A program made the translations under genes and the position numbers. This document shows, piece after piece, positions 56,231 through 64,000 of a stretch of 64,000 nt of DNA. Within the stretch, counting starts at the first letter, position 1, and each line of letters opens with the position of its first letter. This DNA is from Siphonodentalium dalli (lineage: Eukaryota; Mollusca; Scaphopoda; Gadilida; Siphonodentaliidae), in the NCBI GenBank assembly GCA_032622095.1, contig CP136061.1, forward strand, positions 136,859,587-136,923,586, given 5' to 3'. The notes under the pieces are model-generated. The model did not search any database. It saw only the letters and a list, made by a program, of their open reading frames with translations, and was not told where the DNA came from.

Positions 56231-57385
56231 ATTGCATCGGTTATAACGTTTGCCCCAATCCATTTCTAAATAAATGATAAAATAAGATATGTTTAAAATA
56301 TTGGTTGGGTTTTCTTCTATTGCACGAACATCCAATATAAAAATAGCTATTTACCTATATGTGTGATATCCAAACCGAGGAATTTTTACCCGGTATATCC
56401 CAAACGTGTACCAACTAACTCAAGAAACTTTTCTTCAGATGTATAATGTGTCATTTTACAACTACAACAAAGTTTACACAACAACATGGCGTCTTAAACT
56501 TTGGTCTTTATTTCCCAATATAACATAATTAAACACTTTGCTTGAGTAAGGAGAAAGAACGTGTATTACAGAAATTTTTGTTTTTGTTGGGCATTCGATA
56601 ACAGGCTTCAAGTTTATTTTAAGTCTTATGTAAGCCGTTATAAGAGGTTTAGGCATATTGATCATGATATAGAAGTCAGTTGTGGCGGAGAAGTTTAACT
56701 TTCTATCTCTCAGAAAGTGTTAAACATCGAAAATTAAGATTGGCACACTGAAGCATCGTCTCAATTATTAAGTTTCGTTTTTGGGATCACCTCTATAGAT
56801 GGGAGCTATCGAATCTGAAAGATTTTCGATAAAAAAAAACATGGCCGCCGGCAGTCACCTTGTTTTTTATCCACTGCCCATCCATATATACGAGCGCAGT
56901 TCGCAACCAGCGACATAGTGTTTACTTGACATACCAAGTGTCATGAACAGATGTTGATGGGATAATTATTTCGATCTCTGGAGGATGATTAACTATATTG
57001 GAAGTCAAAACTAATCATGACCTTTAGAGAAATATCTCTGTGGTAATCAGAATACTGCAGTATGGCCCCCTAAATAATCCTGTACAAGTAATTATATATG
57101 TTCTGTCCTGATTTTCCAACCATTGTTGTTTTAGACAAAAAGTCGTATATTTTTCTACAGACTGAAATGGCCATCACTCTGAAACTACCCAACCATTGGG
57201 TGGTGTCAAGTTGGACATTTCTAACAGTTGAAATAAAAAGGTACTGGTTGGAAAATCGATTCAGCAAATGGGACTGTGGAACTTCCTGAATTTGGGTTCA
57301 GTTGGAGACCCTCTAGCACGTCTATGATTAAATGTGCAGTGGTGTAATGCCATGTGGATCCTTTGTACTCATATCATATGACATT
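56231..57385. other. No recognised gene; old repeat fragment at 56700-56870
   Basis: ggatcacctctatag..gggagctatcgaat.tgaa and aaaacatggccgccgg resemble 60630-60690 in the tandem repeat downstream. The rest is unassigned. Confidence 0.45.
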
Positions 57386-57738
57386 AGAGACCTTTCGCAA
57401 AATCACGAATACGATTACGGATATGGATAATATCCTGCCAGTATATATACGGCCAAACTTCGATATTTAAGCACGGGGGTTCCTATGTGACACGAAATAT
57501 ACCCCCACTAGGTTTAATTATGTGCAGATGTGCAAACAGTGTGGTGTATAACACGCGGATAAGAACATTGGATCTGAAAGAGACACACATTACTTTTTCC
57601 ATCAACTATGTAACTGAATAGAGTGAGGCATATGCCGTCTCACCAATTAACAATCTAAGGTAAAGTATGATGGTGTCCACATTACTAGGACAATATATCC
57701 TACCCGTAATCGTAATAGTGATTTTGCGAAAGGTCTCT
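57386..57738. mobile_element. 353-bp MITE with AGAGACCTTTCGCAAAAT ends
   Basis: Left AGAGACCTTTCGCAAAAT then cacgaatacgattacgg; right cccgtaatcgtaat then ATTTTGCGAAAGGTCTCT. The ends match the 2.26-kb nested element at 30159-32419, so this looks like an internal-deletion derivative of that PIF/Harbinger-like family. Flanks give no clear target duplication. Confidence 0.85.
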
Positions 57739-57904
57739 GCTATTATTATTCAATATCGCGATTAAAGCCGCTCTATCTCTTGCTGGCAACACTTCCAACT
57801 AAACTGGCAGAGTTTCCATCATGTTTAGGCACGTTTGCAATACCGGAAAAGTTTATATTGAAAACCGCCGAAAAGCCCCATGAGAACATAAGCTATAACA
57901 CTAT

Positions 57905-59794
57905 GGCCGGATTCGTCATCTCAGGTTTAAACCTGGTCTACGTAAACCTCTAGGTTTAAACCGCCGTGAGTCAACAAAATCCGAGGTTTAAACCTGAGAC
58001 CGCAGGTCTAAGTGACGCATTCGTCATCTCTGGTTTAAACCTGGTCCAGCCAGACCAGTGGTTTAGCAGTAGTGTCTCTGTATCGTCGAGATAAATAATC
58101 CCACGTTCCCAATGCGAACCGCCTCGTTTTATTGATTGCGAAAATCAATAATTACGTCAGCGAGCATATATTGATTGGAAATGTATAAGCGAGAAGCATT
58201 CACACCTATACAGCGTGTGGGGATAAGTTTTTGTCAATTTCGTTAATTGTTTTGCGTTTTATAAGCTTAAACCGGCAACTAAACCATCTAATTCGATGGT
58301 CCAGCTAAACCAGCTTTACCGAGGCTAAACTTGAGATGACGAATCCGTCTTTTCTTCGTCGCGGTTTAGAATTGTCAAACAATCAGTCAAAGGGTGGAGC
58401 TGTAAATAATCTCGAGTGAGGGCGTGTCTAAGTGACGACTGCTGACTGGACCAGGTGTTATCATGTCACAGTTGATTCATTCGCACGCGAGCTTTGCTCA
58501 GATATGGACATCTTCCTTCAATATGATTTTTCCAACTATCTTTTGTTTGTATTGGCTTGTGGCAATCACAATCTACGAATTCATTTGAAGGGTTCAACGT
58601 TTTAATTTTGACACCGAGACGATGCTACTGCATGACCAGATATGCTATACACATATTTTGCCATCCTAAACTTATATTGCTATATGTGTCAAATTTGATA
58701 ACTTATTTTGATGTAGATCATGCCACAAAGCTCTACTCTGGCTACGCCCATAACTGTCCATAATATTCCACAGTTCAAAATCTGGGAACTTTTTGATTTT
58801 CTGCATGACGGGAAATTTATGACATTGAAAAAAAAGCAACGCATGTAATATATTTCTTTATTAAAAGCTGTCCTTCTTCGTGCTTGCCAACTTCCAACAG
58901 TTCAGATGCCGCTTCTGGTGTGCAATCATAAGCAAATTGCCTTTACTTAACTGACTTTTGGTCCAGGGTTGATTCGATTTTGGAGCCTTTATTCTGCGTC
59001 AGAGGGCAGGCCCATTTGTGCGACAGGGGCCTGCGACACCTTTGGGCACATTATGATCATTTGAACATTTTAATTTAAAACAAAAATTTATTTATATTTA
59101 AAACAAACAAATATTAATTTAAATTCAAAATTGTATTTCTTGTTATATTCAACTCCTTACTCAATTTAACAACACAATTTGTTCATTTTTTAAAATAAAA
59201 TTTTTCTTATTTTTAAATCAAATTTTGTTAAACCTAACGCCGTTATACCATCCGAGTCACAACACCTAATTTGGTTGAAATCGGTCCAGGGTTATGGGAG
59301 AACAGTTGCGAACAGACAAACGGACATAGAGATAGACAGGTGCTATACCCTTTAATATATATACATATATACATGTAAATACACCAAATTTTTTTTTGCG
59401 GGTAAAGCATCTTGCAAAAAAATCAATCACAAACAAAGTGATGAACAGCGCGTGAAACTCGTGTTGAGAGATATGGCCTTTGTCAGATTGATTTAAACCC
59501 AGAATATGATCAGATCAATGGCCCATGAGCGATACTTGGATGAATAAATCCATTGAGCGTGCACGCGTTCGTGATAATTTATGACGTGTCAATAACTATT
59601 GTATCGGCCTGTCTTTTGGTCCGATTAGTAAGAGTGTAGTTTGACTGCATGCTCATATCACCGAATCGAGTTGTCAGTTAGCTGGCAACTGAACGTCAAA
59701 AACGCCTACTTAGACCAGGTTTGGCTGGACCGCCAATATAGGTTTAAACCAGGTTTAAACTCGGAGGTTTAAACCGGAGATGACGAATCCGGCC
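57905..59794. mobile_element. 1.9-kb element with GGCCGGATTCGTCATCTC ends
   Basis: Left GGCCGGATTCGTCATCTC and right GAGATGACGAATCCGGCC are exact complements. ggtttaaacc words pair further in. A nested pair of the same ends lies at 58014-58350 (cattcgtcatctctgg against gagatgacgaatccgtc), so either one copy inserted into another or the ends were duplicated. A partial relative is at 47317. No transposase seen. GG-rich ends resemble PIF/Harbinger, but no 3-bp duplication is visible. A unit at 59240-59385 is a separate insertion. Confidence 0.8.
59240..59385 (+). mobile_element. GACA/TA-tailed repeat end
   Basis: ttggttgaaatcggtccagg, gaacagttgcgaacagaca, aacggacatagagatagac, ttaatatatatacatatata. 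Same plan as the tail of the 18222-18790 element (tcgaaatcggctc, gcgaacagacag, AT end). Truncated at its start. Confidence 0.65.
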
Positions 59795-60164
59795 TCTAGG
59801 TCTTCCAATTCTAAACGCTATTGTGCAGTTGATTGTGCTTTAGTATAAATTATATTATTGGTGCTTCAGTGCAAATAATTCATGTTTAAGTTAAGATTAT
59901 AATAAATGTGAAAGAAGCCTCATAAAATGTTTGCAAATTGGAATCGTTCAGCAGCCTATGAATTTGTTTGATAGGGGGTTCATGTATATATGCCATTAAG
60001 CCTCTTGCATGCACCCATGGTGTGATGGGGTAGTCACTGCTCATTCATTCACGTCAAGCGAAAAAGACCGTTTGTTGAAAATAGTATCAATATGGTATTT
60101 CGCCGATTGTCATATTATATTATCACAGCGTCTAAAAAAATAAACAGTAGACAATTCCATTGTG
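59795..60164. other. Decayed relative of the cttaagcgcaaa array, otherwise blank
   Basis: 59825-59930 has gtgctt.agt..aaat words and ends tgtgaaagaagcctc, matching the end of the 23.6-kb array. The remainder has no recognised feature. Confidence 0.5.
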
Positions 60165-60858
60165 AGAGATTAATCGTTCTCAATTTTTATTGAAAAAAAT
60201 TTGGACTATGTTTGTTCTCAATTAATTGAAATACTTGTTTAAAATTTGCATGACTAACTCTTTCGGCACGCTATATAACCAACATATTCCATTCGATTGA
60301 TCCAAAACTTCATACGGATGGGTGACCATCAGATGAAAGATATCGAATTTAAACGATTATAGAAAAAGGGCTGTCGACAGCTTCTGTGATTTTACTCTTT
60401 GCATGACTAAATCCGTTGCATCACCATATACAATCAACATTTTTCATACGATTGATCCCTAACTTCATATGAATCTTCAGGGTGACATCTAGAACGTAGC
60501 TGTCAAAATGTTCCGAATTTCGTCAAAAACTTTGTCAACGGCCATCTTTGATTTCACATTTATATCCATCAGCACCTCATGCCGATCACATTTATTTGAG
60601 ATTTTTTTAATTGACCTACATGTTTATGATCACTTCTAGGTGAGAGCTATCGAATTTGAACCATTTTCAATCAAAACATGGCCACCAATAGGAGTATATC
60701 TGAGAGTATAATCATTCTCAATCTTATTGCATTCAATTTTCTACAGTGTATATATTTTTCCTCAATTAATCAGAATTAATTGAATATTTGTTTAAAACAT
60801 TGCACGACTAAATCAGTCGGCATGCCATACAACCAACATTTTTGATTCCAACATCTCC
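60165..60858 (+). repeat. Diverged tandem repeat, three units
   Basis: catgactaa.tc.gt..gca, ccatata.aaccaacatttt, and cgattgatcc recur near 60248, 60401 and 60800. gtgagagctatcgaattt and tcaatt..attga words fill between. Confidence 0.7.
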
Positions 60859-61188
60859 TCTCGTAAATACGCACATAATCGACATATAATGTGAAATAGG
60901 TACATAATGTGATTATTTTATTCTGAAAAAAGCAAATAATGGATGCATACCCGTTATTTCGTTTTATGGCGGTGTTAAGAGTGATATACCTGAATAGTCG
61001 TGTGATGGCTACTTTGTCTCATTGTCAGCGCATAATCTGCTTAGAAGCGCCTCATTATGAGTTGTTAATGTGACTAAAGAGCTCTGATTTTCAGCACATT
61101 ATCGACTCAAAATTAGCGATTCTAAGCACAATATCTACCTAAAATAAGTTATATTATAAGCAGATACTGTGTGGGTTTCGGGATAACA
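60859..61188. repeat. About 330-bp interspersed repeat, copy 2
   Basis: Second copy of the repeat at 51004-51351, same orientation. Conserved cgttatttcgttt.atggc, cctcattatgag and cacattatcgactcaaaatt. Confidence 0.75.
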
Positions 61189-61252
61189 GGCTCTTCATCC
61201 GAGTAATCCCAAGGTTAATTTCAACTTTCCACATTCCTTGTCACTCCTTTTA

Positions 61253-61255
<3 letters not shown>

Positions 61256-61295
<40 letters not shown>
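61256..61295. repeat. TA microsatellite
   Basis: Uninterrupted (AT)n of about 40 bases, followed by tctata units and a tctg microsatellite (61315-61333). Marks the left boundary of the 140-bp tandem array. Confidence 0.95.
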
Positions 61296-61297
<2 letters not shown>

Positions 61298-61314
61298 ATA
61301 TCTATATTTGCGAA

Positions 61315-62940
61315 TGTCTGTCTGTCTGTCTGTGTTCTATAGAAATTCACAGGGGACCATCTAGATGATGCCAAAGGGGTCTACTAGGAGTAACTTTTCA
61401 CGAGAAAGATAATGGTCGGGGTTAAAATTTTCTAAAGTGACGCCGTTGTTGTCAGGGGCAGAAAAGGGGGAGGGGCAGAACAAAAATTGTCGGCGATTGC
61501 CACGAAACTTATATATAACCATCCCCATAATATGAGTAATCTAATTGTGTGTTTTAAATATGGCAAAAGTCGCGCCGTTCGCGTCAGGGGTGCCCGGAAG
61601 GGGGGGGGGGGCAGAATTTTTTTCTGTCGCCGATTGCCACGAACCTTACATATAATCATTCCCATGATATGAAGAATCCAACGGTGTGGTTTAAATATGT
61701 CAAAAGTGGCGTCGTTCGAGTCAGATTTGCACGAAAGGGGAGAGGGGCACCAAAATTGATAAAACTAATTTTAGCGCCGATTTCCACCAAATTGATATAT
61801 ATTCTTCTTCATGATACAAGGAATCTAATTGTGCGATTTAACAACACCAAATTGTTGTCGTTTGGATGAGAGATTGGGAGGGGGTGGGCACTAAATTTGA
61901 TAATAATTGGTTTAGTCGCCGATTGCCACCACACTTATACAAAAGCATCCCCATGGTATGAGGAGTCTAATGGTGTGGCTTATATCTGTCAAGTGTGGCC
62001 TCATTCGAGTCAGGGATGTATTGAAAGGGACAGGGGCACCAATTTTTTGGCGCCAATTTCCACCAAATTGATACACGTTCTTATCCATGATACGAGGAAT
62101 CTGATTGTGTGATTTAAAGACGCCATCGTGGTGCTGTTTAGGTGAGAGATGGGGAGAGAGGGATTGACACAATATTTGATTAAAAAAACATTGTTTAGTC
62201 GCCGATTATCACCAAACTTATAAACAATCATCAACATGATATCAGGAGTGTAATTGTGTGGATTAAGGATGTCACAAGTGGGGCCATTCGAGTCAGTGGT
62301 GTATAGAGATGAGAGGGACATTATATTTATATGTTTATGGCCGATTTCCACCAGATTGATACATATTCTTCTCCGCGATACGAGGAATCTTATCGTGTGG
62401 TTTAGACACAACAAATTGGTGCCCTATGGGTGAGAGATATGGGGAACTTCAATTTGATACGAATTTGTATACTCGCCAATTTTCACCAATTTCATATATA
62501 TGCATCTCTAATCTCTAATGAGTCTTAGTGTGCAGCTTGAGTCCGAAATAGGGACGGGAGGGTCACCAAACACTGATAAAAAATAGTTTTAGTACCAATT
62601 ACCATCAAATTCAGACACGTTCTTCTTAAATGATACAATAAATCAAAATGTGCTGTCTGTCTGTCTTTCTGTCTGTCTGTGTGTTATATATATAACTTCA
62701 CGCGGTACAATCGAAGAGGCAAAAGCTGATACAAATATATTTGGCACTAATTTCCAACAAATTCATACATGTTTTTATCTAATGATATACCATGAATTAA
62801 ATCACATTTGGTGTCGTTTGCGTCACGGATGGCGAGCGGATATGCACTATCATAGATAAGATTGCTATTCGCCGATATCCACATATAAGTTATATATAGT
62901 CACCCAGGCCATCTCCATATCATTTTAAGGAGATTTGGGC
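61315..62940 (+). repeat. Tandem array of about 140-bp units (about 11 copies)
   Basis: Landmark cgccgattgccaccaa recurs near 61491, 61628, 61775, 61917, 62051, 62200, 62339, 62474, 62593, 62743 and 62880, spacings 119-150 and mostly 134-149. Each unit also has catgata.gaggaatct-like, attgtgtg.ttta and a G/A-rich gagaggggcacc block. A tctg microsatellite starts the array (61315) and a second tgtctg run lies at 62653-62681. The order TA, TCTG, tandem core matches mini-me/pearl-type elements. Frames through the array on both strands are artefacts of the repeats. Confidence 0.88.
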
Positions 62941-63887
62941 GTTCACATTTCACAATCCCGACAAATGGTAACCCACTTATAAGTCACTTGAACAATTATA
63001 TCTTCTTAATTGTCATATTTATATGGGGATGGCAATCAGTACATTCACACAATGAGCTAGCAAAAAGAGATACATAGAAGAAGCATTAAACATATAAACT
63101 GAGAGACCTCGAACCGTCAGAGGATTGCATATATATTATAACAAAATTGAGTCTGTTCCATTCAATACAGTTTCCACAAAAAAAGTTACAATTTGTCGGG
63201 ATATATGGATGGCCTGTTCAAAAATAGTGGTCACAGTGTGCAGTCATATATAGTTTCTTCTGATATACAATAAAATGCAGTTAGTAGCACATGACTTTTC
63301 AGGATCCTCCCAATATTGACATCTGACAAGGGGTTTAGAACAGACTCATCGACTGACATAAACAACTCAAAATCTCGCTCTGTGTCTGGCAAATGTAGCT
63401 GATATGCCCGCGCAGAAACATTTCGTTGAAACTGAGAATATTTAGCCAATATATAGCACCATGAACAGAGGAGCACCTGGAAATTTCTTTAAAACATTTG
63501 TATCTTCATGGAGATATGATAGCCATGTATCCTCGAGATCTTAGTCCAACCCACTAGATTGATTGATACATCTCAATATGTAAAACACAATTGTCATCTT
63601 TTATTTATGCGAACTAATGTCTTTATGATGTCCATGTATCATATTATAACGTCTGACGTATACGCAGTTGTAAATAAATAAATACTTCATTATTGGTGGA
63701 ACGGATTAATCGCGATAAACAGAATGACAATTGACAAGGTGGGCCACTACTTATATTCCATGACTGTAATAATCATGTTTTGTGATGCTATTTGAATATA
63801 CAATTTATGAGAAAACGTATAACACTTTGAACAAGAGTGTTCTCTATTCCCAACAAATATCCACAGCATACAGATGGTTTCACATCG
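62941..63887. other. No recognised gene; possible LINE tail at 63630-63692
   Basis: 63640-63692 (acgtctgacgtatacgcag, taaataaataaatac) has the look of a non-LTR 3' end, by shape only. An 81-codon minus frame (63231-63476) is unassigned. Confidence 0.4.
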
Positions 63888-63948
63888 CATTAACCTGGGC
63901 AACGCCGGGTAACCCTGCTAGTATATATATATATATATATATATATAT
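63888..63948 (-). mobile_element. (TA)n plus ctagcagggttacccggcg core
   Basis: Read on the minus strand: (TA)n of about 28 bases, actagcagggttacc, then cggcgttgccc, a variant of the hairpin core at 2209 and 18223. Marks the end of another GACA/TA-type element that continues to the left or is truncated. Confidence 0.7.
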
Positions 63949-64000
63949 GACAGTGTCCCCTCTCCAAGTTGAGCTTCAGTGTCATTGACACTTTCTATAT

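Noticed and set aside
61432-62414. Several 60-134-codon frames on both strands
   Set aside because: They follow the 140-bp tandem units and reappear with each unit on both strands, so they are repeat artefacts.

Overview
The window reads as AT-rich nuclear DNA of an invertebrate animal. The evidence is the near absence of long open reading frames, remnants of eukaryote-only families (a THAP zinc-finger domain, a PIF/Harbinger transposase, a non-LTR retrotransposon tail), TA/TTAA/TTA-flanked foldback elements, and GACA/TA microsatellite-linked repeats. Several repeat styles (poly-G plus CCGT tracts, pearl/mini-me-like tandem cores) recall mollusc genomes, especially bivalves. That taxonomic guess is an inference and was not checked against any database. 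I recognise no intact protein-coding gene, rRNA, tRNA or CRISPR array; this is an intergenic or large-intron repeat field.

Layout. 1-5.8 kb holds old direct duplications and fragments. 5.8-10.3 kb is a dense cluster of miniature elements: two TTAA-flanked family-B elements that share one TTAA, a 2.45 kb inverted-repeat composite carrying a 5'-truncated LINE tail, a TTA-flanked Harbinger-type element, and a TTAA-flanked family-A element abutting it. 11.7-16 kb has palindromes and two more TTA/TAA-flanked elements. 18.2-18.8 kb is a GACA-tailed repeat. 20.3-20.9 kb is a CCAAT-like tandem array. 21.8-23.8 kb has two inverted-repeat elements side by side and a palindromic 18-mer array. 26.5 kb carries a nearly perfect hairpin Tc1/mariner-type MITE. 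27.6-28.4 kb carries a decayed THAP domain followed by three copies of a 13-bp motif. 29.1-32.8 kb is a nested structure: an outer 3.75 kb inverted-repeat element, a 2.26 kb Harbinger element inside it, and family-A pieces inside that. 33.7-34.1 kb is a piggyBac-type element made of hairpins within hairpins. 34.9-39.1 kb is a repeated family rich in 'aagatggc...aaaatggc' with a large inverted repeat. 39-61 kb repeats many of these families. 61.3-62.9 kb is a tandem array of about 140-bp units between TA and TCTG microsatellites.

The signal least explained by known classes is the 13-bp motif AACGCTCTTTATT. It occurs 14 times (8 exact). Ten occurrences form five same-strand pairs whose starts lie 42 bp apart (four pairs) or 44 bp apart (one pair), in contexts that otherwise differ. 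The reverse complement carries an AATAAA signal. The pairs look like a fixed-geometry module rather than one transposon family.

Coordinates of repeat edges were read by eye and may be off by a few bases. Superfamily names rest on terminal bases and target-site duplications, and on protein motifs where stated.
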